Below, in pieces: positions 21,819 through 31,122 of a stretch of DNA of 36,748 nucleotides. Made by a program: the position numbers and the translations under genes. Under the pieces are notes generated by a model that saw only the letters and a program-made list of their open reading frames with translations, was not told the DNA's origin and searched no databases. Within the stretch, counting starts at the first letter, position 1. Every line of letters starts with the position of its first letter. Source of the stretch: Pseudomonadota bacterium (lineage in GTDB: Bacteria > Pseudomonadota > Alphaproteobacteria > Kiloniellales > JACOMY01). The stretch lies in contig JAKOWB010000172.1 in assembly GCA_029781795.1 (NCBI GenBank), forward strand, positions 1 to 36,748. The letters are read 5' to 3'.

Positions 21819-22640
21819 GTTTGCGCGAAGAGATTCCAATCATTTTTTAGTTTCTGTGCATGACGTTCATTTGGATCATCGTAGTATATATTTTCATCTC
21901 GCCGATATGGAACTGTCAACGTATTGTAGAAAGCGCGGCTAAGGGCGAAAAGTTCGGTTTGAAATCTGACGGGATCTTCAGCCGGTACCTTGTTCTTGAA
22001 GAGATTTGACATTAGGTGCTGTTGGTATGCGTGACCAAGCTCATGCATTAAGTCGTTAAGTATAGTTAGCTGGTAGCCGCCCTCTAGTTTGGTGGGGTCA
22101 ATCTGAATGTAACCATAACCTGTACCAGAATCGTCGGTCTGGAATGCCGCGTAGGTATCGAGCCCTGGTAGAGTGCCGAGCTTGATTTCAGGGACGAATG
22201 AGAGTCGGAAATATTTAGAGAAAATAGAAGCCACATTGTTCAGAACATCGCGCCGCTTATTAATATCCAGCGCGGGCCAAGCTTTCAGATTCTGTCGAAT
22301 TTCTGAGTTGTTGGCTATGTATTTGAAAGCTTCTTCCTGCATCGCCTTTTGAACATCTGTGAAAGATGGGTCTATGTCAATGGAAGCATATATCCGGCGA
22401 ATGGCCTTCACTACATCAGGCGAAAGTTCCGGACGTACACCGAGCCTCTGCTCTTCGTAGTAGGCTCTCAGCACGTCAAGGCGATCTTCGATTGGAGGCA
22501 GATTGCCATCGAATCCATGAGTTCGTGCGTCGTAGCCAATGGCATTCATGGCTGTGACAGTGTCGGTGACGCGGGCCTTGCGGTCAGGCGGAAGCTCTGT
22601 ACCGAGAATTTCAAACTGGTCTTGGAGCCACCCAGGACTT
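21690..22640. other. A+T-rich island inside a G+C-rich chromosome
   Basis: Base composition falls abruptly near 21690. For example, 21841-21900 is roughly one third G+C, against about 70% on both sides. It recovers gradually by about 22640. The island covers the last part of the lipoprotein gene and the C-terminal half of the convergent metallopeptidase-like gene. No insertion sequence, integrase, tRNA or flanking direct repeat was seen. It is best read as imported DNA carrying a protein module. Confidence 0.85.
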
Positions 22641-23383
22641 TCCCCCTGAGCGATTTCAGTCTGACTCTTGTTCGGTCGCGAGCCCTCCGATCCACCCTGT
22701 TCTCGGTCCGACGCACTGCGCAGCAGAGGCTGTCCGCCGCCTCCGTCACCCTTGAGCCCCAGATCGGCAATCGAGCGGCTACTCTCCTCCGGCAGCTTGT
22801 CGCCGTGCGCTATGTCGAGTTCCTTGCGCAGGATGGCCTCGCCTCGACTGCCTGGGGCCATGACCTCGCCGCCGGATAGTCCGCGGCGCTGGTGGAAGCG
22901 GACGATGCCGGCACGCAGGATGTCGGTAGGCAGCGGGTTGCCGCGCACAACAGCGCCCAGCGGTAAGTCGCCGAGCAAGGCAAGGCCATGACGGACGACA
23001 GCCTCATCGTCAGGATGCGCGGGGCGGCGTCCGCCGACCGGCCCCTTCAGGGCGAGGCGCTGTCGAAAGGAGATGCGGTCCGGGGTGCTTGCGGGGTTCG
23101 GCACCAGCCTGGTCACGCCACCGGCGAGCAAGTGATTCAGCATCTGCTGCGTCGGTCCGCCGGGCTGTATGATGCCGTCCGCCTTGAGCCCGTGGCGCAT
23201 CTGCAATCCGCGCAACCGGCTCGCCACTTGCTCGTCGAAGCGGCCAGGCATTCCGTTCGGCAGATGATAGTGACCCAGTTCGTCGAGCGTCCGCCGCAGG
23301 GATTCGACGTCGTCCGGGTGATTTTCCTGGCCTTGGCCAAGTGGGCGCAGGGTGCGAAAGCGTTGCTCGGGATCGAGATACAT
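21806..23383 (-). CDS. Chimeric protein: two peptidoglycan-binding-like repeats plus zinc-metallopeptidase-like C-terminal domain
   Basis: This 525-residue protein has no signal peptide. Two PG_binding_1-like helical repeats occupy about 25-86 ('DDVESLRRTLDELG', 'LRGLQMRHGLKADGII') and 124-188 ('DDEAVVRHGLALLG', 'IVRFHQRRGL'). A Gly/Ser/charged linker runs from about 195 to 250. The C-terminal part has a zincin motif H447-E448-L-G-H451 ('LNDLMHELGHAYQQH') and a possible third ligand Glu506 in 'DDPNERHAQ'. The N-terminal half is in G+C-rich DNA and the C-terminal half in A+T-rich DNA. This arrangement, a targeting module plus an exchanged C-terminal enzyme, resembles polymorphic toxins or secreted effectors; that role is inference. 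GAGAGGA lies 7 bases before the ATG, and a strong promoter lies upstream. No immunity or secretion gene was recognised next to it. Confidence 0.7.
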   Translation of the reverse strand: MYLDPEQRFRTLRPLGQGQENHPDDVESLRRTLDELGHYHLPNGMPGRFDEQVASRLRGLQMRHGLKADGIIQPGGPTQQMLNHLLAGGVTRLVPNPASTPDRISFRQRLALKGPVGGRRPAHPDDEAVVRHGLALLGDLPLGAVVRGNPLPTDILRAGIVRFHQRRGLSGGEVMAPGSRGEAILRKELDIAHGDKLPEESSRSIADLGLKGDGGGGQPLLRSASDREQGGSEGSRPNKSQTEIAQGESPGWLQDQFEILGTELPPDRKARVTDTVTAMNAIGYDARTHGFDGNLPPIEDRLDVLRAYYEEQRLGVRPELSPDVVKAIRRIYASIDIDPSFTDVQKAMQEEAFKYIANNSEIRQNLKAWPALDINKRRDVLNNVASIFSKYFRLSFVPEIKLGTLPGLDTYAAFQTDDSGTGYGYIQIDPTKLEGGYQLTILNDLMHELGHAYQQHLMSNLFKNKVPAEDPVRFQTELFALSRAFYNTLTVPYRRDENIYYDDPNERHAQKLKNDWNLFAQTHSD

Positions 23384-23405
23384 AGCCTGCTCCTCTCAAA
23401 TGGCG

Positions 23406-23464
23406 CAGTAACCAAAAATAGTAACATTTAACCTATATGTCAATATAGTTATCATACAGTAACC
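23406..23464. repeat. AGTAAC repeats around the promoter of the metallopeptidase-like gene
   Basis: The octamer CAGTAACC occurs exactly at 23406-23413 and 23457-23464, on both sides of the promoter. A third AGTAAC core is at 23420-23425, next to the -10 element. All three are in the same orientation. In G+C-rich DNA this is unlikely to be chance, and it suggests binding sites for a dedicated regulator. The regulator is unknown. Confidence 0.6.
23415..23443 (-). promoter_or_regulatory. Sigma70-type promoter of the metallopeptidase-like gene
   Basis: Read on the minus strand, a perfect -35 TTGACA (23438-23443) and a -10 TATTTT (23415-23420) are separated by exactly 17 bases, about 32 bases upstream of the start codon at 23383. 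It is the best match to the enterobacterial-type consensus in the window and lies in A+T-rich DNA. Confidence 0.75.
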
Positions 23465-23700
23465 AGTCAAGCGTATGGTGCAGGTTTGGCGGACTGAAGG
23501 CCCCGGCGCCTGCTCAGGCCATCCTTGCCGCAAGGCGCGGCGCATGCCCCGCACCTAGCCACGACAGGAGTTCGGGTCCGCACCGCGTTCGCTGAAAGTG
23601 AACAGGAAGGACAGCCCGCTGCGGCCGGCAGTCCGCGCGCCGCCGATTTGTGCAGCGCAGCACTAGCGGGCGGCGGCGGGGCGCTCCATACTCCCCCGCC

Positions 23701-26700
23701 ATGACGATCCAGGCTGCCATCCATCACGTCACCAGCTACCGCTACGACCGCCTGGTCGGGCTCTCGCCGCAGGTCATCCGGCTGCGTCCGGCACCGCACT
23801 GCCGCACGCCGATCGTCAGTTATTCGCTGCAGATCTCACCCGAGCCACACTTCCTTAACTGGCAGCAGGACCCGCAGTCCAACTGGCTGGCGCGCGTGGT
23901 CTTTCCGGAGAAGACCGACCACTTCACCGTGACGGTCGACCTGACCGCCGCGCTCGACATCGTCAACCCCTTCGACTTCTTCCTCGAACCCTCGGCCGAG
24001 CAGTTCCCCTTCGCCTACGAGCCGGAGCTGGAGGTCGAACTCAAGCCCTACCTGCGCAAGCTGGAACTGGGTGCGCGCTTCCACGACTACCTGGCCGGCG
24101 TCAGCCGCGCGCCGCGGCCGACGACGGGCTTCCTCTTCGAGCTGAATGCCCGGCTGCAGCACGACATCGGCTACCTGATCCGCATGGAGCCCGGCATTCA
24201 GGCGCCGGACGAAACGCTGGAGAAGCGCAGCGGCTCCTGCCGCGACAGCGCCTGGCTGCTGGTGCAGATGCTGCGGCACCTCGGCCTCGCCGCGCGCTTC
24301 GCCTCCGGCTACCTGATCCAGCTCACCCCCGACCAGAAGTCGCTGGACGGGCCCAGCGGCACCGACCGCGACTTCACCGACCTGCATGCCTGGTGCGAGG
24401 TCTTCCTGCCCGGCGCCGGCTGGGTCGGGCTCGACCCCACCTCGGGCCTCTTCGCCGGCGAGGGGCACATCCCGCTGGCCTGCGCCGCCGACCCGGTGGC
24501 GGCGGCGCCGATCAGCGGCGCGGTGGACGAGTGCGAGGTCAGCTTCGGCCACGAGATGTCGGTGGCCCGCGTGCACGAGACGCCGCGCGTCACCAAGCCC
24601 TATGACGAGGAGACCTGGGCGCGGATCGAGGCGCTGGGCGAGCGCGTCGACCAGGTGCTGCGCGACGAGGACGTGCGCCTGACCATGGGCGGCGAGCCGA
24701 CCTTCGTCTCGATCGACGACATGGACGGGGCGGAGTGGACCACCGCCGCGGTCGGCCCGACCAAGCGCGGCTTCGCCGACCTGCTGATCCGGCGCCTGCG
24801 CGACCGCTTCGCGCCGGGCGGCATGCTGCACTACGGCCAGGGCAAGTGGTATCCGGGCGAGACGCTGCCGCGCTGGGCCTTCGGGCTCTACTGGCGGGGC
24901 GACGGGCGGCCGCTGTGGCGCGATACCGACCTGGTGGCGCGCGAACGCGCCGACCTGGCGCCGACCATCGAGGACGCGCATCGCCTGGCCGAGGGCGTCG
25001 CCAAGCGCCTGGACCTCGCGCCCGGCTATGCCGTGCCGGCCTTCGAGGATCCCTGGCACTACCTCAACCGCGAGCGCGCGCTGCCGGTCAACGTCGACCC
25101 GCTGGATTCCAAGCTGGAGGACCGCGAGGAGCGCGCGCGCCTGGCCCGCGTCTTCACCCGCGGCCTCGGCATGCCGGCCGGCTTCGTGCTGCCGGTACAG
25201 CGCTGGAACGCGCGCGACGGCCGGCGCTGGCGCTCCGAGGTCTGGGCCCTGCGCGACGGCAAGCTGATGCTGGTGCCGGGCGATTCGCCGGTCGGTTTCC
25301 GCCTGCCGCTGGGCGCGCTCACCTGGCTGCCGCCCAGCGTCTATCCGCAGGTGATCCCGCGCGACCCGATGGAGCCGCTGCCGCCGCTACCCGATCCCGA
25401 CCAGGCGCGCCAGCCCTTCCTTTCCGGCGCCATCGCCCAGCCGGACTGGCTGCGGCGCGTGCGGCAGTTGGAGCAGCAGGCGCCGGTGGAGCCGGGCGCC
25501 GGCACGGCGGTGCGCACCGCGCTGACGGTGGAGCCGCGCGACGGGCGGCTCTGCGTCTTCCTGCCGCCGACCGAGACGACCGAGGACTACCTCGACCTCG
25601 TCGCCGCGATCGAGGACGCGGCGGCGGAACTCGGCCAGCCGCTGCACATCGAGGGCTATCCGCCGCCCTACGACCCGCGCCTCAATGTCATCAAGGTCAC
25701 GCCCGACCCCGGCGTGATCGAGGTGAACATCCACCCGGCGCGCTCCTGGCGCGAGCAGGTGGAGATCACCGAGGCGATCTATGCCGAGGCGCGGCAGAGC
25801 CGCCTCGGCACCGAGAAGTTCATGCTCGACGGGCGCCACACCGGCACCGGCGGCGGCAACCACATCGTGGTCGGCGGCGCCACGCCGGGCGACAGCCCCT
25901 TCCTGCGCCGGCCCGACCTGCTGAAGAGCCTGGTGGCCTTCTGGCAGAACCACCCGGCGCTCAGCTACCTCTTCTCCGGCCTCTTCATTGGCCCCACCAG
26001 CCAGGCGCCGCGCGTCGACGAGGCGCGGCACGACCAGCTCTACGAGCTGGAGATCGCCTTCAAGGAGGTGCCGGAGAGAAGTGAGTGGGAACGCGGGCAG
26101 GGCCTGCCGCCGCCGCCCTGGCTGGTGGACCGCATCTTCCGCAACCTGCTGATCGACGCGACCGGCAACACGCACCGCTCGGAAATCTGCATCGACAAGC
26201 TCTATTCGCCGGACGGCCCGACCGGGCGCCTGGGCCTGGTCGAGTTCCGCGCCTTCGAGATGCCGCCGCACGCGCGCATGAGCCTGGCGCAGTCGCTGCT
26301 GCTGCGCGCCCTCATCGCCCGCTTCTGGCGCGAGCCCTATCGCGGCACGCTGGTCCGCTGGGGCACCTCGCTGCACGACCGCTTCATGCTGCCGCACTAC
26401 GTCTGGCAGGACATCGCCGACGTCTGCGCCGACATGACCGCCGCCGGCTTCCCGATCGAGGCCGAGTGGTTCCGCCCGCACTGGGCGTTTCGCTTCCCGG
26501 TCTATGGCGAGGTCGACTACGAGGGCGTCGGGCTGGAGCTGCGCCAGGCGCTGGAGCCCTGGCACGTGATGGGCGAGGAGGGGGCGATCGGCGGCACGGT
26601 GCGCTTCGTCGATTCCTCGGTCGAGCGCCTGCAGGTGCGGGTCACCGGCATTGCCGAGGGCCGCCATCGCGTGCTGGTCAACGGCCACGCCGCGCCGCTG

Positions 26701-27036
26701 ACGCCGACCGGCCTCAAGGGCGAGGCGGTGGCCGGCGTGCGCTACCGCGCCTGGAACGCGGCGCACGAGCTGCACCCCACGATCCCGCCGCACGCGCCGC
26801 TGACCTTCGAGATCTGGGACGCCTGGCGCCGCCGCTCGCTCGGCGGCTGCACCTACCATGTGGCGCACCCCGGCGGGCGCAACTACACTGTCTTTCCGGT
26901 CAATGCCTACGAGGCGGAGGGCCGGCGGCTGGCGCGCTTCGAGCCCTTCGGCTTCACCGGCGGGCGCTTCGATCCCGCGCCGCCCGACGTGCATCCGGAA
27001 TTCCCGCTGACGCTGGACCTCCGGCGGTTCCTGTGA
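23701..27036 (+). CDS. Transglutaminase-like protein fused to DUF2126
   Basis: This 1111-residue protein starts with a bacterial transglutaminase N-terminal domain (about 1-130: '[18 protein letters not shown]'). A transglutaminase/cysteine-protease core follows, with an intact triad C180 ('GSCRDSAW'), H229 ('DLHAWCEV') and D245 ('GLDPTSG'). From about residue 310 to the end is the large DUF2126 domain, with '[14 protein letters not shown]', '[10 protein letters not shown]' and a Gly-rich block '[17 protein letters not shown]'. I chose ATG 23701 because the transglutaminase fold begins there. Comparative studies have placed DUF2126 and its partners in predicted peptide-bond-forming/cleaving systems; no reaction is established that I can cite. 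The gene heads a three-gene operon; the next start is 41 bases downstream. Confidence 0.92.
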   Translation: MTIQAAIHHVTSYRYDRLVGLSPQVIRLRPAPHCRTPIVSYSLQISPEPHFLNWQQDPQSNWLARVVFPEKTDHFTVTVDLTAALDIVNPFDFFLEPSAEQFPFAYEPELEVELKPYLRKLELGARFHDYLAGVSRAPRPTTGFLFELNARLQHDIGYLIRMEPGIQAPDETLEKRSGSCRDSAWLLVQMLRHLGLAARFASGYLIQLTPDQKSLDGPSGTDRDFTDLHAWCEVFLPGAGWVGLDPTSGLFAGEGHIPLACAADPVAAAPISGAVDECEVSFGHEMSVARVHETPRVTKPYDEETWARIEALGERVDQVLRDEDVRLTMGGEPTFVSIDDMDGAEWTTAAVGPTKRGFADLLIRRLRDRFAPGGMLHYGQGKWYPGETLPRWAFGLYWRGDGRPLWRDTDLVARERADLAPTIEDAHRLAEGVAKRLDLAPGYAVPAFEDPWHYLNRERALPVNVDPLDSKLEDREERARLARVFTRGLGMPAGFVLPVQRWNARDGRRWRSEVWALRDGKLMLVPGDSPVGFRLPLGALTWLPPSVYPQVIPRDPMEPLPPLPDPDQARQPFLSGAIAQPDWLRRVRQLEQQAPVEPGAGTAVRTALTVEPRDGRLCVFLPPTETTEDYLDLVAAIEDAAAELGQPLHIEGYPPPYDPRLNVIKVTPDPGVIEVNIHPARSWREQVEITEAIYAEARQSRLGTEKFMLDGRHTGTGGGNHIVVGGATPGDSPFLRRPDLLKSLVAFWQNHPALSYLFSGLFIGPTSQAPRVDEARHDQLYELEIAFKEVPERSEWERGQGLPPPPWLVDRIFRNLLIDATGNTHRSEICIDKLYSPDGPTGRLGLVEFRAFEMPPHARMSLAQSLLLRALIARFWREPYRGTLVRWGTSLHDRFMLPHYVWQDIADVCADMTAAGFPIEAEWFRPHWAFRFPVYGEVDYEGVGLELRQALEPWHVMGEEGAIGGTVRFVDSSVERLQVRVTGIAEGRHRVLVNGHAAPLTPTGLKGEAVAGVRYRAWNAAHELHPTIPPHAPLTFEIWDAWRRRSLGGCTYHVAHPGGRNYTVFPVNAYEAEGRRLARFEPFGFTGGRFDPAPPDVHPEFPLTLDLRRFL

Positions 27037-27077
27037 CCCTGCCTTAGCCCGAGCGAGTCCGAGCCGCCCCCTTGCCG

Positions 27078-29663
27078 ATGCCCGAGCCCGCCACACTTGC
27101 CGCCCCGGCGCCGGCCTATCGTCCGGAAGCCGGACGTTACGACGCGCTGCTCGACGCCGCCGGCAGGCCGCGCGCCGGCTGGGCGCCGCTGCTCAAGGAA
27201 CTGACGGCGCTGGACGCGACCGAGCATGCGCGCCGGGTCACCGCCGCGCGCCGCCTGGTGCGCGAGAACGGCGTCACCTACAACGTCTATGACGAGGCCG
27301 GCGGCGAGGCGCGCCCCTGGGAACTCGACCTCGTCCCCTACATCATCGACGCCAGGGAGTGGGCGCGACTGGAGGCCGGGCTGATCCAGCGCGCGCGCCT
27401 GGCCGATGCCATCCTGGCCGATGTCTACGGGCCGCGCCGCCTGCACGCCCTCGGCCTGCTGCCGCCGCACCTGGTCGAGGGCCATCCGCAGTTCCTGCGC
27501 CCGCTGATGGGTGCGACGCCGCCGGGCGGGGTGCGCGTGCATCTCTATGCCGTCGACCTGGCGCGCGCGCCGGACGGGCGCTGGATGGTGCTGGCCGAGC
27601 GCGCCGACGCACCGGCCGGCGCCGGCTACGCGCTGGAAAACCGCATCGTCATCAGCCAGGCCTTCCCGGAGCTGTTCCGCGACCTCAAGGTTCGCCGCGT
27701 GGCGCAGTTCTTCTCCGCCTTCCGCGAGGCGGTGCTGGGCCTCTCGCCGCAGGCGCAGCCGCGCGGCGTGCTGCTGTCGCCCGGCCCCTACAACGAAGCC
27801 TACTTCGAGCACGCCTATCTCGCCCGCTACCTGGGCCTGGCCCTGGTCGAGGGCGACGACCTGGCGGTGCGCGAAGGCGGCGTGTTCCTCAAGACCCTGG
27901 CGGGGCTGGAGCCGATCGACGTGATCGTGCGCCGCGTCGACAGCGACTTCGCCGATCCGATCGAGTTCCGCAGCGATTCCCAGCTCGGCGTGCCGGGCCT
28001 GGCCGAGGCGGCGCGCGCCGGCAAGGTGGTGATCGCCAACGCGCTGGGCGGCGGGCTGGTCGGCAGCCCCGGCATGGCGGCGGTGCTGCCGACGCTCTGC
28101 CGCGCCCTCTTCGGCGAGGAGCTGCTGCTGAGCGCGGAGACCGCGCTCTGGTGCGGCAACCCCACGCATCGCCGCGCGGCGCTGGGCGAGCCCGAGCGCT
28201 ACGTCTTCCGCGACGCCTTCGACACGCGCCCGCTCTATGCCAAGGGCTCGACCGCGCGTTTCTGGCGCGACCTGAGCGAGGCGGGGCGTGATCGCCTGGT
28301 GGACCTGTTGCACCGCCGCGGCGCCACTCTGGTCGCGCAGGAGGTGCTGCCGCTCGGCACCGCGCCGATCCTGGAGGAGGGCCGCCTGCGGCCGCGCACC
28401 GCGGCGCTGCGGGCCTTCGTCGCCTGGACGCCGCAGGGCTATGTGGTGATGCCGGGCGGCCTCACCCGCGTGGCGCCGGACGACGAGAACCGCGCCGTCA
28501 CCATGCAGTCGGGCGGCGCCAGCAAGGACACCTGGGTGCTGGGCGAGGGGCCGGCCGACGACTTCTCGCTGCTGCGCCAGGTCGGCGAGAGCTTGCCGAT
28601 CCGCCGCCAGGCCGACGAGGCCCCGAGCCGCGCCATGGACAACCTCTTCTGGCTCGGCCGCTACACCGAGCGCGCCGAGCAGCTGGTGCGCCTGCTGCGC
28701 GCCGTGCTGCGCCGCCTGGGCGACGACGTGAACATCTCGGCCAGCGCCACCGCCGCCGGCCTGGCGCGGCGCCTGCTGGTGCCGCAGGCGCAGGTCAGCG
28801 AGACCGCGGCGGCCGAGGCTGCCAGCGCCGACGTGACCCGGTTGGTCGACGAGTTGATGGCAGCGATCTTCAGCCGCCGCCGCTCCTTCGGGCTGCAGCG
28901 CCTGCTGGGCAGCGTGCAGCGCACCGGCTGGGCCGTGCGCGACCGCCTGTCGCTCGACACCTGGCGGTCCATCCTCTCCTTCACCAGCGGCGAGGGCCTG
29001 CCGCAGCCGGATCTCGACGGCGGGCAGGAGCCCGACCCGGTGGACGCGCAGAGCTACCTCGACGGCCTGATCCGCCGCACCGCCGCGCTCTCGGGCCTGG
29101 CGGCGGAGAACACCACGCGCGGGCGCAACTACCTCTTCCTCGAACTGGGGCGCCGCGTCGAGCGCGCCGGCAACCTCGCCTGGCTGCTGCGCCAGGTGCT
29201 GGTGGCGGCCGAGGGCGACGAGGTACCCGAGCTGCAGCTGCTGCTGGAGGTCGCGGACAGCGGCATGACCTATCGCTATCGCTATTTCGGCGTCTTCCAG
29301 CCGGCGCCGGTGATCGACCTGCTGCTGCTGGACGAGGCCAACCCGCGCAGCGTCGCCTTTCAGGTCGAGACGCTGCAGGCGCACGTCGCGCAGCTGCCGC
29401 GCAGCAACATGACCCAGGCACGCGGCCAGGACCGCAAGATCGTGGCACAGCTGCTGCAGCGCCTGGCCAACGCCGACCCCGTGCGCCTGGCGCGGCAGGA
29501 TGCCGGCGGCCGGCGCGAGCAGCTGGCCGAGCTGCTGCAGCTGGTGCAGGACTCCACCATGCGCCTCAGCGACGTGATCACCCAGACCTATTTCCGGCAC
29601 TCGACCAGCCGGCGCGCCGGCTCGGCGCCGCGGCTCGACGCCTTCGGCGGGCAGTTCGCCTGA
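27078..29663 (+). CDS. Circularly permuted ATP-grasp / alpha-E domain fusion protein
   Basis: This 861-residue protein has an N-terminal CP_ATPgrasp_2 domain (about 70-485: 'ENGVTYNVYDEAG', 'ADAILADVYGPRRLHALG', 'LSPGPYNEAYFEHAYLARYLG', here cited in parts). A C-terminal alpha-E helical domain covers about 520-850 ('MDNLFWLGRYTERAEQLVRL', 'RNYLFLELGRRVERAGNLAW'). In many genomes these are two separate genes. ATP-grasp enzymes join a carboxylate to an amine using ATP, so a ligase in a peptide-like product or protein tag is predicted. I prefer ATG 27078 over the TTG two codons upstream. The stop TGA shares its last base with the ATG of the next gene, showing coupling. Confidence 0.92.
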   Translation: MPEPATLAAPAPAYRPEAGRYDALLDAAGRPRAGWAPLLKELTALDATEHARRVTAARRLVRENGVTYNVYDEAGGEARPWELDLVPYIIDAREWARLEAGLIQRARLADAILADVYGPRRLHALGLLPPHLVEGHPQFLRPLMGATPPGGVRVHLYAVDLARAPDGRWMVLAERADAPAGAGYALENRIVISQAFPELFRDLKVRRVAQFFSAFREAVLGLSPQAQPRGVLLSPGPYNEAYFEHAYLARYLGLALVEGDDLAVREGGVFLKTLAGLEPIDVIVRRVDSDFADPIEFRSDSQLGVPGLAEAARAGKVVIANALGGGLVGSPGMAAVLPTLCRALFGEELLLSAETALWCGNPTHRRAALGEPERYVFRDAFDTRPLYAKGSTARFWRDLSEAGRDRLVDLLHRRGATLVAQEVLPLGTAPILEEGRLRPRTAALRAFVAWTPQGYVVMPGGLTRVAPDDENRAVTMQSGGASKDTWVLGEGPADDFSLLRQVGESLPIRRQADEAPSRAMDNLFWLGRYTERAEQLVRLLRAVLRRLGDDVNISASATAAGLARRLLVPQAQVSETAAAEAASADVTRLVDELMAAIFSRRRSFGLQRLLGSVQRTGWAVRDRLSLDTWRSILSFTSGEGLPQPDLDGGQEPDPVDAQSYLDGLIRRTAALSGLAAENTTRGRNYLFLELGRRVERAGNLAWLLRQVLVAAEGDEVPELQLLLEVADSGMTYRYRYFGVFQPAPVIDLLLLDEANPRSVAFQVETLQAHVAQLPRSNMTQARGQDRKIVAQLLQRLANADPVRLARQDAGGRREQLAELLQLVQDSTMRLSDVITQTYFRHSTSRRAGSAPRLDAFGGQFA

Positions 29664-30535
29664 TGCACTACCTGGTCCGCCACCGCACGACCTACCGCTA
29701 CCTGCAGGAGGTATCGCACTCGCAGCACCTGCTGCACCTGGAGCCGCGGGCGACGCCGCGCCAGCAGGTGCTGAGCACGGCGGTCACGGTGACGCCAGAG
29801 CCGGCCGAGCTGGTGAAGCGGCCCGACGCCTTCGGCAACCAGGCCGAATGGGTGACGCTGGACGAGGCGCACGAGACGCTGGAGATCCTGGCCGAGAGCC
29901 ACGTGATCGTGGCCGGCGACCCGCCGCCCGACCCCGGCGCCAGCCTGCCCTGGGAAGAGGTGACGCACCTGCTGGAGGCCCCCTCGGACGAGGAGACGCG
30001 GGCGGTGGTGCCCTATCTCTTCGATTCAGCCTATACCTGGTTCACCGCGGACCTTGCCGGCTATGCGCGGCCGAGCTTTCCGCCGGGCCGGCCCTACCTC
30101 GCCGGTGCCGCGGACCTGATGCGGCGCATCCACCGCGACTTCCGCTACGACACCACGGTGACCGACGTGGCGACGCCGGTGGACCGCGTGTTCGAGATCC
30201 GCGCCGGCGTCTGCCAGGACCTGGCGCACCTGGCCATTGCCTGCCTGCGGGCCTGCGGCCTGCCGGCACGCTACGTCTCCGGCTACCTGCTGACGCGCCC
30301 GCCGCCGGGCCAGCCGAAGCTGCAGGGCGCCGACGCCAGCCACGCCTGGTTCGCCGTCTGGGCGCCGCCCCTTGGCTGGGTCGACCTCGACCCCACCAAC
30401 GACCTGCTGCCGGCCGAGGAGCATGTGACCGTCGGCTGGGGCCGCGACTACGGCGACGTCGCGCCGATCAATGGCGTGGTGGTCGGCGGCGGCGACCACG
30501 ACATCGAGGTCGGCGTCGACGTGATCCCGGAGTAG
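29663..30535 (+). CDS. Transglutaminase-like cysteine protease
   Basis: This 290-residue stand-alone protein has a bacterial transglutaminase N-terminal domain (about 1-90: 'LVRHRTTYRYLQEVSHSQHL') and core, with triad C184 ('AGVCQDLAH'), H227 ('ASHAWFAVW') and D243 ('VDLDPTND'). There is no signal peptide, so it is cytosolic. It starts on the last base of the upstream ATP-grasp/alpha-E stop codon. Together with the fusion at 23701 it gives the operon two transglutaminase-type activities, probably a peptidase or amide-exchange enzyme opposing the ATP-grasp ligase. The operon ends at the hairpin 30552-30579. Family is certain; reaction is not. Confidence 0.94.
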   Translation: MHYLVRHRTTYRYLQEVSHSQHLLHLEPRATPRQQVLSTAVTVTPEPAELVKRPDAFGNQAEWVTLDEAHETLEILAESHVIVAGDPPPDPGASLPWEEVTHLLEAPSDEETRAVVPYLFDSAYTWFTADLAGYARPSFPPGRPYLAGAADLMRRIHRDFRYDTTVTDVATPVDRVFEIRAGVCQDLAHLAIACLRACGLPARYVSGYLLTRPPPGQPKLQGADASHAWFAVWAPPLGWVDLDPTNDLLPAEEHVTVGWGRDYGDVAPINGVVVGGGDHDIEVGVDVIPE

Positions 30536-30551
30536 GGACCCCGCAAGAGGA

Positions 30552-30579
30552 AAGGCCCTCCCCGCGGGGGGAGGGCCTT
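30552..30579. terminator. Bidirectional hairpin terminator
   Basis: AAGGCCCTCCCC and its exact complement GGGGAGGGCCTT form a 12-bp stem with a GCGG loop, followed by TTGTTGC on the plus side and preceded by A's. It lies between the convergent transglutaminase and cyclophilin genes, so it can end both. Confidence 0.88.
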
Positions 30580-30602
30580 GTTGCAAGCCTGCGGACGAAG
30601 AA

Positions 30603-31097
30603 CTACTTGGCGTCCGCCAGGACCTTCATCGACACCAGCTTGTCGGGATTGGGCACCATGCCGCTGCGGTCGTGGCTCGGCGCCTTCTTGATCTTGTCGA
30701 CGTTCTCCATGCCCTCGACCACCTTGCCCCAGACGGTGTACTGGCCGTCGAGGAAGCGGGCGTCGGCGAAGCAGATGAAGAACTGGCTGTTGGCGCTGTT
30801 GGGGTTCTGCGAACGGGCCATGCCGCAGGTGCCGCGCACGAAGGGCTCGCGGGTGAACTCGGCCGGCAGGTTCGGCTCCTTCGAGCCGCCGGTGCCGGTA
30901 CCGGTGGGATCGCCGCCCTGGGCCATGAAGCCGTCCATCACGCGATGGAAGACGGTACCGTCGTAGAAGCCGGCGCGCGCCAGCTTCTTCATGCGCTCGA
31001 CATGCTTCGGCGCCAGGTCGGGCAGCAGCTCGACGACGACGGGACCGTCCTTGAGCTGGATGACGAGGTGGTTCTCGGGGTCGCGGGTCTCAGCCAT
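30603..31097 (-). CDS. ppiB: Cytosolic cyclophilin-type peptidyl-prolyl cis-trans isomerase
   Basis: This 164-residue cyclophilin has no signal peptide. The catalytic site is intact: 'VFHRVMDGFMAQGGD' with Arg52 (the CypA Arg55 equivalent), Phe57, Met58 and Gln60, then 'SANSQFFI' and Trp123. It catalyses proline isomerisation during protein folding in the cytosol. It lies 25 bases downstream of a signal-bearing paralogue on the same strand, so the pair is probably co-transcribed and arose by tandem duplication. Confidence 0.95.
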   Translation of the reverse strand: MAETRDPENHLVIQLKDGPVVVELLPDLAPKHVERMKKLARAGFYDGTVFHRVMDGFMAQGGDPTGTGTGGSKEPNLPAEFTREPFVRGTCGMARSQNPNSANSQFFICFADARFLDGQYTVWGKVVEGMENVDKIKKAPSHDRSGMVPNPDKLVSMKVLADAK

Positions 31098-31122
31098 GCG
31101 GCGGTCCTTTCTCGGGATGGGG

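Larger units (their letters stand above)
23384..23700. other. Intergenic region between two divergent genes
   Basis: This 317-base gap separates the metallopeptidase-like gene (minus) from the transglutaminase operon (plus). The left part, 23406-23464, holds the A+T-rich promoter and AGTAAC repeats described separately. In 23465-23700 the DNA is G+C-rich again, and I see no convincing gene, hairpin or promoter for the plus-strand operon. Confidence 0.6.

Noticed and set aside
22349..22879. Plus-strand reading frame of 176 codons opposite the metallopeptidase-like gene, a possible immunity gene
   Set aside because: It lies wholly antisense to a longer frame with recognisable motifs, has no Shine-Dalgarno site or family resemblance, and its composition follows the opposite gene.
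23467..23799. Minus-strand frame of 110 codons upstream of the transglutaminase operon
   Set aside because: It overlaps the start of the certain gene at 23701, is rich in Arg/Pro/Ala as shadow frames in G+C-rich DNA are, and has no motif.
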